Numbered from the stretch's first letter, positions 42,801 through 53,008 are shown. The stretch is 64,000 bases of DNA from an uncultured Kordiimonas sp. (GCA_947503625.1 CANNEK010000001.1:1342549-1406548), one strand, 5' to 3'. The notes: generated by a model not told the origin, from the letters alone. Made by a program: numbers and translations.

Positions 42801-44774
42801 ATGCACCTGCCTGCTGCGCGGCTTATTATTGCCGCTCTTATAAACTTTAGTTTTATTTCTGGATTCATTTTTACATCGCCATTAAGCGCTCGGCAACAAT
42901 ATGCGTCACCCGCAGATATCCCTGCGGACGTGTTTGCGGCACTGCCTCAGGTCAGTCTGCTACGTCAGTCTCCCAATGGTGAGAAAGTTGCCTTTCTTTC
43001 CAGCATACAGGGCCGCAAAGTGATGATCGTGCAAAAGCTGGACGGCAGTGACCGCTATATCCAGCCACCGATTGAAGAAGCTGACATTTATTCTTTTCGC
43101 TGGGCGAATGACGATCGCCTGCTGGTGATGTACGAGCTTACAATAATCCGAAATGAATATACCGCTTTCGAAAGGACTGAAACCCGGCTTGCCGCCATCA
43201 ATGCGGACGGGTCGGATTTCGAGTGGGTTGTGAGGCCAAGTAAAATAAAAAACGGCACCGGGCTTGGTGCAATGCATGATAACCCGATGTGGCAAACCGA
43301 CATCATTGACATGCTGGAAGACGAACCAAACCACATACTTCTTGCTGTTGACGGCGACTTCAACAATCAGGACGAAATCCGGAAAATTGATATCCGGAAT
43401 GGCAAATTTAAAGTTCTCGAAGACGGTTTTCGCGGTGTTCAGCGGTGGATGACTGATTCAAAAGGCGAGCCGCGCTTCGGATGGGGCGTATGGCAGGAAG
43501 ACCGGATTGCTTATTGGAAAAACGCAGACGACGGCTGGGTGCAGGTTACCAATCAGGATTGGTACAAAAACTATGATTTTTTTGGCTTTGACGACACCCC
43601 CGACCACATGATCATTTATGCGCCCACGCCGCATGGCACTCAGGGGGTTTACCGGTTGAATATCCCTTCGGGCGAAATCGTTGAAGAATTATACACCCAC
43701 CCGGAGGTCAATGTTGATTCCATCGTTCATCCCCGACATTCGGGAGATGTGGTCGGCGTGGGGTATACAAACGACCAACAACAATACCATTATTTCGACA
43801 AAAAACGAGCCGGTCTCCTCAGAGCCATGAAAAAAGCACTGAAAGGCTACAATGTCAGCATTGTCGATTTTGATCACGAGGTAGGCCGCTACCTTCTTTT
43901 TGCAGACAATGACATCGAACCGGGTATCTATTTCCAGTATGATCGCATCGCCAAAAAACTGGTGCAGGTGACGTCTACGCGGCCAAACATCCCCATCGAA
44001 CTGATGTCGCCAACCACTCGGATTGATATACCTGTGTCTGACGGAACAAGTATTCCGGCCTATTTAACCACACCTGTTGGTCAGGAAGCAAAAAACCTTC
44101 CCGCCGTCATACTGGTGCATGGCGGCCCTCATGCGCGCGATGATGCAAGTTGGGATTACTGGGCCCAGTTCCTCGCATCTCGAGGCTACGCCGTGCTCAA
44201 ACCCAATTTCCGGGGGTCAGACGGTTATGGCAAAGCTTTCATGGAAGCTGGCTATAATCAGTGGGGTGGCCTGATGCAACAGGACGTAACAGACGCCACA
44301 AAACACATGATTGATCAGGGCGTATTTGACGGTGATCGTGTATGTATTGCCGGTGCCTCATACGGTGGTTATGCCGCCATGATGGGGCTCATCCAGGCGC
44401 CCGAATTGTATCAGTGTGGTGTGACAGTTAACGGCGCGGTCAACCTGCCCAGACTGAAAAACGCAGACGCGGTTTTCTGGGGCACCAAAAAGTGGCGCGA
44501 CCGTATCGGCCTTGATGGATCGGATATTGAGAACATTTCGCCATTTCACCAGGTTGACAAAATCAACCGCCCGGCGCTCGTAATGGCGTCAAAAGACGAC
44601 ACCCGGTTGAAAATTGTGGATAGCGAAAATTTTTACGGGCGACTGAAGTCCAACAACAATCGCACGCGGTACGTCGAAATCGAAGACGGCGGACACAACA
44701 TGGACACCGCTGCTTCGCGACTGACCAAACTAAAGGAAATGGAAAAGTTCCTCGCCCAGCATATTGGCAACTAG
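42801..44774 (+). CDS. S9-family prolyl oligopeptidase-like serine peptidase, exported
   Basis: A 657-residue peptidase with a signal peptide (hydrophobic residues 8-27, cleavage likely after SARQ or near residue 31). The N-terminal part is a beta-propeller; the C-terminal alpha/beta-hydrolase has the nucleophile in GASYGGYAAM, the acid in ASKDDTRL and the histidine in DGGHNMD. It should cleave peptides, probably after proline or as an acylaminoacyl/dipeptidyl peptidase, in the periplasm. An SD GGGGGATC precedes the ATG. It is divergent from the sdh operon. Its stop shares CTAG (44771-44774) with the convergent CitE-like gene. Confidence 0.92.
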   Translation: MHLPAARLIIAALINFSFISGFIFTSPLSARQQYASPADIPADVFAALPQVSLLRQSPNGEKVAFLSSIQGRKVMIVQKLDGSDRYIQPPIEEADIYSFRWANDDRLLVMYELTIIRNEYTAFERTETRLAAINADGSDFEWVVRPSKIKNGTGLGAMHDNPMWQTDIIDMLEDEPNHILLAVDGDFNNQDEIRKIDIRNGKFKVLEDGFRGVQRWMTDSKGEPRFGWGVWQEDRIAYWKNADDGWVQVTNQDWYKNYDFFGFDDTPDHMIIYAPTPHGTQGVYRLNIPSGEIVEELYTHPEVNVDSIVHPRHSGDVVGVGYTNDQQQYHYFDKKRAGLLRAMKKALKGYNVSIVDFDHEVGRYLLFADNDIEPGIYFQYDRIAKKLVQVTSTRPNIPIELMSPTTRIDIPVSDGTSIPAYLTTPVGQEAKNLPAVILVHGGPHARDDASWDYWAQFLASRGYAVLKPNFRGSDGYGKAFMEAGYNQWGGLMQQDVTDATKHMIDQGVFDGDRVCIAGASYGGYAAMMGLIQAPELYQCGVTVNGAVNLPRLKNADAVFWGTKKWRDRIGLDGSDIENISPFHQVDKINRPALVMASKDDTRLKIVDSENFYGRLKSNNNRTRYVEIEDGGHNMDTAASRLTKLKEMEKFLAQHIGN

Positions 44775-45631
44775 AGCCTCTCGACTGCCTCCGCCATAGC
44801 GATCATGCGTCTGGCTTCGGCCAGGTGCAGTTCTTCGATCATCCGCCCATCCAGAACCGCCACGCCTTTGCCTTCCGCCTGTGCTGCTTCAAAGGCTGCA
44901 ACCATTCGGCTTGCCTGTTCAAGTTCCGCCTCGCTTGGGGAAAAAGCATCGTTCGCCGGGATGACCTGCCCGGGGTGAATTAGGGTCTTGCCATCAAAAC
45001 CCATGTTCCGCGCCTGCATGCATTCGACTGCAAAACCCGCTTCGTCCCTAAAATCACTATAGACACCGTCAAGAATGCCCACCCCGTATGCCCGAGCGAC
45101 AAGCAAAGCATGGCTGAGCGCGCCCATAACAGGCTCCCGACCCGGCACATGGCGCGCGCGCAGGTCCTTGATCAGATCATTGGTGCCAACAACCAGTGTT
45201 GTGAGCCGGTCATGGCTTTGGGCAATATCCTCCGCGCGCAGGAAGCCTAGCGGGGTCTCAAGCATGACCCAGAATTCGCAATCATTGTCGCTGGAATGCC
45301 AAACCATCTCATCCGAAACACGGCTCAGTGTCCCGGCATCCTCAACCTTTGGCAACAGGACAGCAGCAGGCTGCGCCGGGCCTATGGCTGAAAGATCATC
45401 GCGCCACCATTCGGTATCAATACCGTTAATGCGCACGACCAGTTCGCGGCGGCCATAATCACCAGACACGAGCGCCGCAGCAACAAGCGCACGCGCTTCA
45501 GCCTTGGCATCGGGAGCGACCGCATCTTCCAGATCAAACACCAGAACGTCGGCATCAATTGTCTTGGCTTTCTCCAACGCCCGGGCGTTTGACCCGGGCA
45601 TAAAAAGTACACTGCGTCTTGGTTTTTCCAT
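44771..45631 (-). CDS. HpcH/HpaI-family CoA ester lyase (CitE-like)
   Basis: A 286-residue TIM-barrel enzyme. RRSVLFMPGSNARALEKA (5-22, CoA binding), VFDLEDAVAPDAKAEAR (31-47, metal ligands) and WVMLETPLGF (about 127-136, metal glutamate) are typical. Related proteins are malyl-/citramalyl-CoA lyases or thioesterases; without partner citrate-lyase subunits nearby, citrate lyase is unlikely. It is transcribed with leuCDB-asd in direction but separated from asd by a probable terminator. Confidence 0.85.
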   Translation of the reverse strand: MEKPRRSVLFMPGSNARALEKAKTIDADVLVFDLEDAVAPDAKAEARALVAAALVSGDYGRRELVVRINGIDTEWWRDDLSAIGPAQPAAVLLPKVEDAGTLSRVSDEMVWHSSDNDCEFWVMLETPLGFLRAEDIAQSHDRLTTLVVGTNDLIKDLRARHVPGREPVMGALSHALLVARAYGVGILDGVYSDFRDEAGFAVECMQARNMGFDGKTLIHPGQVIPANDAFSPSEAELEQASRMVAAFEAAQAEGKGVAVLDGRMIEELHLAEARRMIAMAEAVERL

Positions 45632-45684
45632 GGTGCTGACCCCTTATTTTCCCTCGTCCATCTCGCCTGAAGCAGGCAACCAGC

Positions 45685-45721
45685 GCAACAAAAAAGCGGC
45701 GACACGTGCATGCCACCGCTT
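45685..45721 (-). terminator. Probable terminator after asd
   Basis: AAGCGG at 45694-45699 can pair with CCGCTT at 45716-45721, and the minus strand continues with a T-run. The stem is only six pairs with a long loop, so confidence is moderate. Confidence 0.45.
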
Positions 45722-45747
45722 CGTCGGTTCTCAACCTGAACCAGTGC

Positions 45748-46770
45748 CTAATCCGCAGACAGGAGCCCCTGATTCAAAAGGCTTTCGGCAATTTGAACCG
45801 CGTTCAGTGCTGCACCCTTGCGCAGATTGTCCGAAACTACCCAGATGTTCAAACCGCTCTTGAGGGTATCATCCTTGCGGATACGGGAAATGTAAGTGGC
45901 GAAATCACCGACACAATCGACGGGCGTGATGTAACCGCCGTCTTCGCGCTTGTCGATCACCAGGCAGCCGGGCGCATTGCGTAAAATCTCACGGGCCTGA
46001 TCTTCGCTGATCTCGTCCTTGAACTCGATATTGATCGCCTCTGCATGACCAATAAACACCGGCACGCGCACTGCTGTTGCCGTGACTTTGATCTTGGGGT
46101 CCAGCATCTTGTGGGTTTCGGCCATCAGCTTCCATTCTTCCTTGGTATAGCCGTCGTCCATGAACACATCGATGTGCGGGATTACATTGAAAGCGATCTG
46201 CTTCGTGAAGTTTTCCGCCTCAACCGGATCGTTGACAAAAATCGCCCGGGTTTGCCGGAACAGCTCATCCATAGCAGCGTTGCCCGCGCCGGATACTGAT
46301 TGATAGGTCGAAACAACAATCCGCTTGATTGTCGCCGCGTCATGCAATGGTTTCAGAGCCACCAGCATCTGCGCCGTCGAACAATTCGGGTTGGCGATGA
46401 TGTTTTTCTTGTCAAATTTCTTCAAAGCTTCAGGGTTCACCTCCGGCACCACCAGAGGCACATCAGGGTCCATCCGGTAATGGGACGAGTTGTCGATGAC
46501 CACAGCGCCCGCTTTCGCAGCCTTGGGACCAAACTCTTTCGATACGCCCGATCCTGCTGCAAAAAGGGCTATATCAACGCCTGAGAAATCAAACGTGTCC
46601 AGCGCAACGATCTTGAGTTCCCTGTCACCATAATCAACGGTCTGGCCAAGGGACTTCCGGGACGCAATGGGAATAATTTCCGTCGCAGGGAAATCCCGCT
46701 CGGAAAGAATATTCAGCATTTCACGACCGACGTTACCGGTCGCCCCTACAATAGCGACACGAAAACCCAT
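45748..46770 (-). CDS. asd: Aspartate-semialdehyde dehydrogenase
   Basis: A 340-residue enzyme reducing aspartyl phosphate to aspartate semialdehyde for lysine, threonine, methionine and diaminopimelate. The NADP fold is AIVGATGNVGREML (6-19), the catalytic cysteine is C130 in NPNCSTAQ, and SVSGAGNAAMDEL is conserved. It follows leuB by 81 bases, the leuCDB-asd order common in alphaproteobacteria. Confidence 0.97.
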   Translation of the reverse strand: MGFRVAIVGATGNVGREMLNILSERDFPATEIIPIASRKSLGQTVDYGDRELKIVALDTFDFSGVDIALFAAGSGVSKEFGPKAAKAGAVVIDNSSHYRMDPDVPLVVPEVNPEALKKFDKKNIIANPNCSTAQMLVALKPLHDAATIKRIVVSTYQSVSGAGNAAMDELFRQTRAIFVNDPVEAENFTKQIAFNVIPHIDVFMDDGYTKEEWKLMAETHKMLDPKIKVTATAVRVPVFIGHAEAINIEFKDEISEDQAREILRNAPGCLVIDKREDGGYITPVDCVGDFATYISRIRKDDTLKSGLNIWVVSDNLRKGAALNAVQIAESLLNQGLLSAD

Positions 46771-46851
46771 TTTAATTCTCCTAAAGGGTTGGTTGGCTGT
46801 CTTTACTTTAGGCAGCGCAGGGAGTCAGCAAACTTTTTGTGATCTCTCGGT

Positions 46852-47940
46852 TTAGTTATTGAGCGCCTCAAGGACCGCATCACCCATGCCATCGGTGCCA
46901 ACGCGGGTCATCCCTTCAGTCCATATGTCCCCGGTGCGCGCGCCGGATGCCAGCGTTTTATCAACCGCAGCCTCCACCGCATCTGCCGCCGCGCCCATAT
47001 CAAGCGAATAGCGAAGCGCCATTGCAAAACTAAGGATCGCCGCGATCGGGTTCGCCAGATTCTGGCCCGCGATATCCGGCGCGGAACCATGCACAGGCTC
47101 ATAAAGGCCCGGACCGGTGTCACCAAGGGACGCTGATGGCAGCATGCCAAGCGACCCTGTCAGCATTGCAGCAGCATCCGACAGCAGGTCACCAAACAGA
47201 TTGTCTGTCAGGATCACGTCAAACTGCTTGGGCGCCTTCACCAGTTGCATGGCGCAGTTGTCCGCAAGAATATGTTCAAGCGCCACGTCGGAATATTCTG
47301 CTACATGCAATTTCGTCACTTCCTCGCGCCACAAAACACCGCTTTCCATTACGTTCGCTTTTTCCGCGCTGTGAACCCGGCCCGAGCGCTTTCGAGCCAT
47401 ATCAAAGGCAACGCGCGCAATGCGGATAATTTCAGCATCGGTGTAGCGCTGTGTGTTTATACCAACGCGCCCGCCACCCGGCAGATTTTCGATACCGCGC
47501 GGTTCACCAAAATACACGCCGCCCGCCAGTTCGCGAACAAACAGGATATCAAGGCCTGCCACCAGATCACGCTTGAGGCTGGATGCATCTGCAAGCGCAT
47601 CAAAGCACATGGCAGGGCGCAGATTTGCAAACAAATCCAGTTCTTTACGGATACGTAACAACCCGGCCTCGGGGCGTTTGGCATAATCCACTTTGCCGTC
47701 CCAATGCGGCCCGCCAACGGCGCCCATCAAAACAGCGTCCGATGCTTTCGCCGCCGCCAGCGTGGCATCAGACAGGGGCACTCCGTCCGCCTCGTAGGCA
47801 CAGCCACCAATCAAACCATCTGTCACGTTGAACGTGACACCGTGATTCTCTTCAACCCAGGTCATCACCCGGCGCACTTCGCGCATGATCTCGGGGCCGA
47901 TGCCATCGCCCGGCAGCATAGTGATATTGAATTTGGTCAT
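46852..47940 (-). CDS. leuB: 3-isopropylmalate dehydrogenase
   Basis: A 362-residue beta-decarboxylating dehydrogenase of leucine synthesis. [12 protein letters not shown] (8-19), [16 protein letters not shown] (about 95-110), the EAVTKLH-like catalytic lysine region and the [11 protein letters not shown] signature (about 244-254) are all present. It is 18 bases after leuD and oxidises the product of LeuCD. Confidence 0.97.
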   Translation of the reverse strand: MTKFNITMLPGDGIGPEIMREVRRVMTWVEENHGVTFNVTDGLIGGCAYEADGVPLSDATLAAAKASDAVLMGAVGGPHWDGKVDYAKRPEAGLLRIRKELDLFANLRPAMCFDALADASSLKRDLVAGLDILFVRELAGGVYFGEPRGIENLPGGGRVGINTQRYTDAEIIRIARVAFDMARKRSGRVHSAEKANVMESGVLWREEVTKLHVAEYSDVALEHILADNCAMQLVKAPKQFDVILTDNLFGDLLSDAAAMLTGSLGMLPSASLGDTGPGLYEPVHGSAPDIAGQNLANPIAAILSFAMALRYSLDMGAAADAVEAAVDKTLASGARTGDIWTEGMTRVGTDGMGDAVLEALNN

Positions 47941-47957
47941 AATTTTCTCTGGAACAC

Positions 47958-48560
47958 CTAACGATAAAGCCAGGGTGTCATCATTTTCTGTTTGGTTTCA
48001 AAATCGCTGATTGCAGCCTTTGACCGAAGCGTCTGACCGATCTCGTCCAGGCCTTCCATCAGCATATCCTTGTGTGTCGGGTTAAAATCGAATTTATAGA
48101 GCGCGTTTTCACATGTCACTGTTTGCGCTTCCAGATCTACCGTGATCGGGTGCCCGGCTTCTGCTGCCATCACCAGTGCGTCCACATCCTCCTGTGGTAA
48201 AGACACGGTGAGAATACCGTTTTTGATACAGTTGCTGGCAAAAATATCGGCAAAACTTGGAGCTATAATACAACGATACCCCATCTCGTTTATTGCCCAG
48301 GGCGCGTGCTCGCGGCTGGAGCCACAGCCAAAGTTATCGCCTGCGATCAGTATGTTGGCGCCCTTGTATTTAGGGCCATCAAAAACATTGTCTTCGATGA
48401 GCGTGCCGTCAGCGTTGTAGCGGACGCTTTCGAATGCGCCGGCTGCAAACCCGCTGCGCTTGATTGACTTCAGGTGCTTGGCAGGAATGATGATGTCCGT
48501 GTCGACATTAACGCGAGGGAATGGCACCGCGATCGATGTAATTCTGGAGAATTTTTCCAT
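47958..48560 (-). CDS. leuD: 3-isopropylmalate dehydratase small subunit
   Basis: A 200-residue swivelling domain protein. [12 protein letters not shown] (20-31) and [16 protein letters not shown] (about 74-89) are the family signatures. It forms isopropylmalate isomerase with LeuC and lies 15 bases downstream of it. Length is normal for the alphaproteobacterial form. Confidence 0.97.
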   Translation of the reverse strand: MEKFSRITSIAVPFPRVNVDTDIIIPAKHLKSIKRSGFAAGAFESVRYNADGTLIEDNVFDGPKYKGANILIAGDNFGCGSSREHAPWAINEMGYRCIIAPSFADIFASNCIKNGILTVSLPQEDVDALVMAAEAGHPITVDLEAQTVTCENALYKFDFNPTHKDMLMEGLDEIGQTLRSKAAISDFETKQKMMTPWLYR

Positions 48561-48574
48561 TTTCTTTTCCCTTC

Positions 48575-50011
48575 CTAAAAGTCACGTACGTCGACAAAGT
48601 GACCGGCAATGGCCGCAGCGGCCGCCATGGCAGGACTGACCAGATGCGTGCGCGCGCCCGGCCCTTGTCTTCCGACAAAGTTCCGGTTGCTGGTTGACGC
48701 CACATGGTCACCAGACCCGGCCTTGTCTGCATTCATTGCAAGGCACATGGAACAGCCCGGTTCGCGCCATTCAAAGCCAGCGTCAATGAATATCCTGTCA
48801 AGGCCTTCCTCTTCCGCCTGCAACTTCACAAGGCCTGACCCCGGAACAATCAGGGCTTCCTTGACCGTATCGGCTTTCTTTCGGCCTTTGATCACAGCAG
48901 CTGCTTCGCGCATGTCTTCGATACGGCTGTTGGTGCACGATCCAACAAACACGCGGTCAACCTGAATATCCGTGATCGCCTGCCCGGCCGTGAGTCCCAT
49001 ATATTCGAGCGCTTTCTGCGCACCTTCCTGTTTGGAGGGCTCCGCAAAGGTGTCCGGCGCAGGCACATGCCCGGTGACAGGCACCACGTCTTCAGGGCTG
49101 GTGCCCCATGTCACTTGCGGCACGATATCACTACCATTCAGGGTAATTTCCTTGTCAAACTTTGCGCCGTCGTCACTGCACAAGGACTGCCAGAAGGCAA
49201 CCGCTGTGTCCCACTGCCCGGCTTTGGGCGCATAGGGCCGCCCCTTCAAATAGTTGAAGGTTTTATCGTCCGGTGCAACAAGTCCGGCGCGCGCGCCTGC
49301 TTCTATTGACATGTTGCAAAGAGTCATCCGGCCTTCCATGGTCAGGTTTTCAATTACAGGGCCGGCGTATTCGATCACATGGCCGGTGCCGCCAGCCGTA
49401 CCGACATTGCCAATGATTGCAAGCGCTACATCCTTGGCAGAACAACCAAGCGGCAACTCGCCTGTGACGGTTACCCGCATGTTTTTCGCTTTTTTCAGCA
49501 GGAGTGTCTGTGTAGCCAGTACGTGCTCCACCTCACTGGTGCCAATGCCAAACGCAAGCGCCCCGAACGCACCGTGCGTCGAGGTGTGGCTATCACCGCA
49601 TACCATGGTAACGCCGGGCTGCGTGAAACCCTGCTCGGGGCCTATCACATGCACAATGCCCTGGCGCGCATCATTCATCGGGATGTAATCAAGGCCGTAC
49701 TCTCTGGAATTTGCTTCGAGCGCCTCAAGCTGCGCGACAGACATTTCATCCGGGTTTTTCAGATCCCGGTCTTTGGTTGGCACGTTATGGTCCGGTACCG
49801 CAATAATGGAATCGATACGCCGGATTTCGCGATCTGCCGCGCGCAAACCATCAAACGCCTGCGGGCTGGTAACCTCATGCACAAGATGCCGGTCGATATA
49901 CACAAGGCCAACGCCTTCACCCCTTTGTTCAACAAGGTGAAAATCCCAGATTTTGTCATACATTGTCTTTGGCATAGTCTTGGGCGTTGCCTCAGTCTTG
50001 ATATCGGCCAT
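48575..50011 (-). CDS. leuC: 3-isopropylmalate dehydratase large subunit
   Basis: A 478-residue aconitase-type enzyme. The 4Fe-4S cysteines are in FVGSCTNSR and [10 protein letters not shown], and [19 protein letters not shown] is conserved. ATG 50011 has GGAG seven bases upstream; an earlier in-frame ATG at 50038 lacks an SD. First gene of the leuCDB-asd unit. No leader peptide with leucine codons was found upstream. Confidence 0.96.
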   Translation of the reverse strand: MADIKTEATPKTMPKTMYDKIWDFHLVEQRGEGVGLVYIDRHLVHEVTSPQAFDGLRAADREIRRIDSIIAVPDHNVPTKDRDLKNPDEMSVAQLEALEANSREYGLDYIPMNDARQGIVHVIGPEQGFTQPGVTMVCGDSHTSTHGAFGALAFGIGTSEVEHVLATQTLLLKKAKNMRVTVTGELPLGCSAKDVALAIIGNVGTAGGTGHVIEYAGPVIENLTMEGRMTLCNMSIEAGARAGLVAPDDKTFNYLKGRPYAPKAGQWDTAVAFWQSLCSDDGAKFDKEITLNGSDIVPQVTWGTSPEDVVPVTGHVPAPDTFAEPSKQEGAQKALEYMGLTAGQAITDIQVDRVFVGSCTNSRIEDMREAAAVIKGRKKADTVKEALIVPGSGLVKLQAEEEGLDRIFIDAGFEWREPGCSMCLAMNADKAGSGDHVASTSNRNFVGRQGPGARTHLVSPAMAAAAAIAGHFVDVRDF

Positions 50012-50115
50012 CAGATCACTCCGTGCATTGGTGCTCATTGGTTCGTTCTGCTAGGCTCGGCTCCTCATCCGATCAATGAGCTAGATCATCCGGGGTGTCA
50101 GCGGCGGTACTCTTA

Positions 50116-50153
50116 AAACGAAAAACGGGAGCAGGTTTTGCGCCCGCTCCCGT
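50116..50153 (-). terminator. Rho-independent terminator after rplS
   Basis: ACGGGAGC at 50125-50132 pairs with GCTCCCGT at 50146-50153, and the minus strand continues with five T and then TTTT after CG. It lies about 70 bases beyond the rplS stop and separates the ribosomal group from leuC. Confidence 0.85.
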
Positions 50154-50222
50154 CTTTATCTGTGTGGTCGGGCCTGCGCAACATTTTATAAGCGCCAAGC
50201 CAAACTTTGAAATATTATTTCA

Positions 50223-50600
50223 CTATTTTGGCTTGCGGTTGAAGTCTTTCTTTTCGGCAATACGCGCTGACTTACCGGTACGACCACGAAGGTAATAAAG
50301 CTTCGCACGACGAACCTTACCGCGGCGAACCACTGTAATTTCTTCAACAGCGGGGCCATATAGCGGGAATACACGCTCGACACCTTCACCGTAGGAAATT
50401 TTCCGTACTGTGAAATTGGAGCTGATGCCTTTGTTTGCGCGTGCGATACACACACCTTCAAAAGCCTGTGTCCGCTCGCGGTCACCTTCGCGAATTTTAA
50501 CCGCAATACGCAGGGTATCACCTGCACCAAATTCAGGAATTTCCTTGCCTTCGGTCATCTTGGCAATTTGTTCTTGCTCAAGTTTCTGGATCGTATTCAT
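50223..50600 (-). CDS. rplS: 50S ribosomal protein L19
   Basis: A 125-residue L19 with [23 protein letters not shown] (in parts), [19 protein letters not shown] and [15 protein letters not shown], the standard signatures. ATG 50600 has AAAGG eight bases upstream; the upstream open extension is not conserved. It follows trmD by two bases. Confidence 0.97.
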   Translation of the reverse strand: MNTIQKLEQEQIAKMTEGKEIPEFGAGDTLRIAVKIREGDRERTQAFEGVCIARANKGISSNFTVRKISYGEGVERVFPLYGPAVEEITVVRRGKVRRAKLYYLRGRTGKSARIAEKKDFNRKPK

Positions 50601-50602
50601 GT

Positions 50603-51322
50603 TCAAACCTTTTCTTCTTTGTTCCGAACATAGGTCGACCACATGTCTGGCCGGCGTATCCGGGTTATCTCTTCTGCTCGTTCGCGCCGCCATTCGGCGA
50701 CTTTACCATGATGGCCGCTCGTAAGAACCGCCGGTATCTCTCTATCTTCCCAGACCTGAGGCCGGGTATAGTGCGGATACTCAAGGAGTCCGCTTTCAAA
50801 ACTCTCTTCGTTGAGCGTTTCTTCTGCGCCCATAATACCGGGCAGCAACCGCACAACTGCATCAAGCATAACCAGAGCTGCTGGCTCACCGCCTGACAGC
50901 ACAAAATCGCCGACGCTTATCTCTTCCACCTCGCGGGCTTCCAGAACGCGTTCATCAACACCTTCAAAGCGACCACAAAGTATCGTCACACCGCCCGCCT
51001 GTTGCCATCTTCGGGCCTCTGCCTGATCAAACCTTCGACCACGCGGGCTCATGTAAACGACGGGCCATTCCGGGTCTGCCTCATGCTTTGCAGCATCAAT
51101 CGCCTTACCCAAAATGTCGGCGCGCATTACCATCCCCGGGCCACCGCCCGCGGGGGTATCGTCCACCGAGCGGTGCTTATCGCTCGAAAAATCTCGAATG
51201 TCCAGCGTTTTTAATGCCCATTTTTCCGCCTCTAAGCCACGGCCAGCAAGGGATGCACCAAGAGGACCCGGGAACATTTCCGGGAACAGGGTCAGAATTT
51301 GCGCTGTAAAGGCTGGTTTCAC
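50603..51322 (-). CDS. trmD: tRNA (guanine-N1)-methyltransferase
   Basis: A 239-residue SPOUT methyltransferase making m1G37 in tRNAs. [13 protein letters not shown] is the N-terminal signature, and the knotted SAM-binding site includes [13 protein letters not shown] and [27 protein letters not shown] (in parts). I chose a GTG start at 51322 ([10 protein letters not shown]) because it overlaps the rimM stop as GTGA and has AGGA upstream; the longer frame upstream is not family-like. Confidence 0.95.
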   Translation of the reverse strand: MKPAFTAQILTLFPEMFPGPLGASLAGRGLEAEKWALKTLDIRDFSSDKHRSVDDTPAGGGPGMVMRADILGKAIDAAKHEADPEWPVVYMSPRGRRFDQAEARRWQQAGGVTILCGRFEGVDERVLEAREVEEISVGDFVLSGGEPAALVMLDAVVRLLPGIMGAEETLNEESFESGLLEYPHYTRPQVWEDREIPAVLTSGHHGKVAEWRRERAEEITRIRRPDMWSTYVRNKEEKV

Positions 51323-51921
51323 GGCGTAACATCCTGTTCCATTTGGCTTTCTGCAAACTTCCCGGTCTGGGTTTCCTGCCACAGGGCCATATCAATGCTG
51401 ACGGTACCACCCGCAATATCGACTGCTGTGACCAGTATTTTTCTAAACGGGATAAAGGCATAACGCCCCAACCCCTTGATGGCTTCATCCAGAACAAGCT
51501 CGATCAGGTCTTCTGCACCGAAATTTTCCACGGCGCTCACAACACCGATTCTGACACCGGCTGTATCCCGTGCCTCAAGCCCTATCAAATCCGCGAGGTA
51601 ATATTCATCCTCATCGGCGTCGGGCAGGATATCTCTGTGGACATAAAGCTGAATATTCCTGATGGCCCCCGCCGCCTCGGGAGAGTTTATGCCGTCCACC
51701 CGAACCACAAACCCGTCATTGGTGGCCCGTTCTTTCGTAAAGCGTACCGGTTTTCCACCGGCCCCCTGCCTTACGTCAGCAAAAGCAAAAATATCAGCAG
51801 CAACTTCTGTGAAAGACTTCAGGCGCACCGCACCCCGAACACCGTGAGGCGCACCAAAGGAACCAACGCAGATCCAGTCTCCGTCAATACCTGCATTATC
51901 GCGGTTCGGTTGTTGTACCAT
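51319..51921 (-). CDS. rimM: Ribosome maturation factor RimM
   Basis: A 200-residue 30S maturation factor. The N-terminal RimM domain starts [22 protein letters not shown] (in parts, about 16-37) and the PRC-barrel region contains [16 protein letters not shown] (about 105-120). It overlaps trmD by four bases. Unlike the usual order, rpsP is not immediately upstream; a SleB-type hydrolase and an AraC-like gene lie between. Confidence 0.95.
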   Translation of the reverse strand: MVQQPNRDNAGIDGDWICVGSFGAPHGVRGAVRLKSFTEVAADIFAFADVRQGAGGKPVRFTKERATNDGFVVRVDGINSPEAAGAIRNIQLYVHRDILPDADEDEYYLADLIGLEARDTAGVRIGVVSAVENFGAEDLIELVLDEAIKGLGRYAFIPFRKILVTAVDIAGGTVSIDMALWQETQTGKFAESQMEQDVTP

Positions 51922-52027
51922 GTGCAGCCCTTTTGTCTCGCCGCACGTGTCTATGGCGAAGGCTCAGGAGAGTCAATCGGTAGCAGCTGAATTACATGGC
52001 AGTTGAAGTATCATGTTTGTCGGAAAT

Positions 52028-52519
52028 TCAGTGGCTCGTTTTCATATACCGATAAAATACATGGTTGCCGATGCTGGTGGTGACTTCGGCATTTGTCAGA
52101 TAATCGGGCCGGTTGATGGCGTCACTATGATAATGGGTGGCACCGTCGGTGATATCCCACAAAATGCCCAGCTCTGCATAGAGGGCAAGCCGCTTTGCTC
52201 TTTGAAATTCCGGGTTGTCTTCTGCGACCGTCTCCAGCTTGGGGCGGTTGGGGTCATCTTCATTGAAGGCCGTGAATTGCCAGCGCTGGCGCGCCACCGC
52301 CGCCAGGGAGTTTGGGTAGCGCGGGTCATTTTTGCGGTTCACCATCACATTGATGACAGCTTGCATGCCACCATCCGGCTCACCTCTTGCCTCGCCCCAT
52401 GCCACACGGGCAGACCATTCAACATTGCGTTCAAATGATAGCCAGACTCCAGCCAGCATGAGCGCCACAAACCCAAGGGTGACAAGCCTGACTTTGGTCA
52501 TGAACTGCAGGTCTTTCAT
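52028..52519 (-). CDS. Cell wall hydrolase, SleB/Hydrolase_2 family
   Basis: A 163-residue protein with an N-terminal membrane anchor or uncleaved signal (about 9-28) and a SleB-type lytic transglycosylase domain. The catalytic glutamate is in VAWGEARGEPDGGMQAVINVMVNR (in parts, about 39-62), followed by QFTAFNEDD and DGATHYH. It should act on peptidoglycan from the outer face of the inner membrane. The ATG at 52519 lacks a good SD. It lies between rimM and rpsP in the same direction, an unusual place. Confidence 0.82.
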   Translation of the reverse strand: MKDLQFMTKVRLVTLGFVALMLAGVWLSFERNVEWSARVAWGEARGEPDGGMQAVINVMVNRKNDPRYPNSLAAVARQRWQFTAFNEDDPNRPKLETVAEDNPEFQRAKRLALYAELGILWDITDGATHYHSDAINRPDYLTNAEVTTSIGNHVFYRYMKTSH

Positions 52520-52554
52520 AAAGAGTTATGTGGGAATGGTTGAACCGGTTTTCA

Positions 52555-52563
52555 CCCCCCCCC
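52555..52563 (+). repeat. C9 homopolymer immediately upstream of the AraC-like gene
   Basis: Nine consecutive C residues (then GGG) precede the truncated AraC-like frame by ten bases. In-frame stops limit that frame just upstream (TGA at 52541). Loss of one C would join it to an ATG at 52528, and gain of one C to an ATG at 52536. This makes it a candidate slippage site, or a scar of the gene's lost N-terminus. Confidence 0.6.
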
Positions 52564-52573
52564 GGGCAAAAGC

Positions 52574-52927
52574 GTGCTGAACCAACACGCCGAAAACCTG
52601 ATGCAGGAATTGAATGCCTCGGATACCTTGCGCGGACAGATTGAACAAATGCTGTTGCAGGCGTTGCACACCGGAGACATTTCAATGGAACAGGTCGCGG
52701 ACCTGATGGGCGTTAGCAGAGCCACTCTTTTCCGAAGACTGGAAACCGAAAGGATCAACTTCAAGCAATTGCTGGACAAGTTGCGGCATACCATGGCTTT
52801 GCATTACCTTGAAGGCGGCAAAACAACAGTGAATGAAGTCGCCTATCTGGTTGGCTATTCCGAGGCCAGCAGCTTCTCGCAGGCCTTCAAGCGGTGGACA
52901 GGTAAAGCCCCGACGAAATACAGATAG
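52574..52927 (+). CDS. Truncated AraC-family regulator (DNA-binding domain only)
   Basis: A 117-residue frame containing a complete AraC-type double HTH domain: HTH 1 at about 36-57 (ISMEQVADLMGVSRATLFRR in essence) and HTH 2 around 85-106 (VNEVAYLVGYSEASSFSQAF), ending RWTGKAPTKYR. The usual 200-residue N-terminal ligand domain of this subfamily is missing. The only start in frame is a GTG at 52574, without an SD and right after a C9 tract. It may be a decayed gene, a phase-variable gene or a small stand-alone regulator. Confidence 0.55.
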   Translation: MLNQHAENLMQELNASDTLRGQIEQMLLQALHTGDISMEQVADLMGVSRATLFRRLETERINFKQLLDKLRHTMALHYLEGGKTTVNEVAYLVGYSEASSFSQAFKRWTGKAPTKYR

Positions 52928-52950
52928 GCACGAGTCAGTTGGCGAGCGCA

Positions 52951-52980
52951 CAAAAAAAGACGCGCCGGAAAACCGGCACG
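52951..52980 (-). terminator. Rho-independent terminator after rpsP
   Basis: CGCGCCGG at 52961-52968 pairs with CCGGCACG at 52973-52980 with one mismatch around an AAAA loop, followed on the minus strand by seven T. It lies about 30 bases beyond the rpsP stop and separates rpsP from the hydrolase and rimM. Confidence 0.85.
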
Positions 52981-53008
52981 CCAAAATAGTTCAGGTTTTG
53001 AAGCAAGC

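Noticed and set aside
50012..50115. Possible leucine attenuator upstream of leuC
   Set aside because: No short frame with a run of leucine codons was found; the only strong hairpin belongs to rplS termination.
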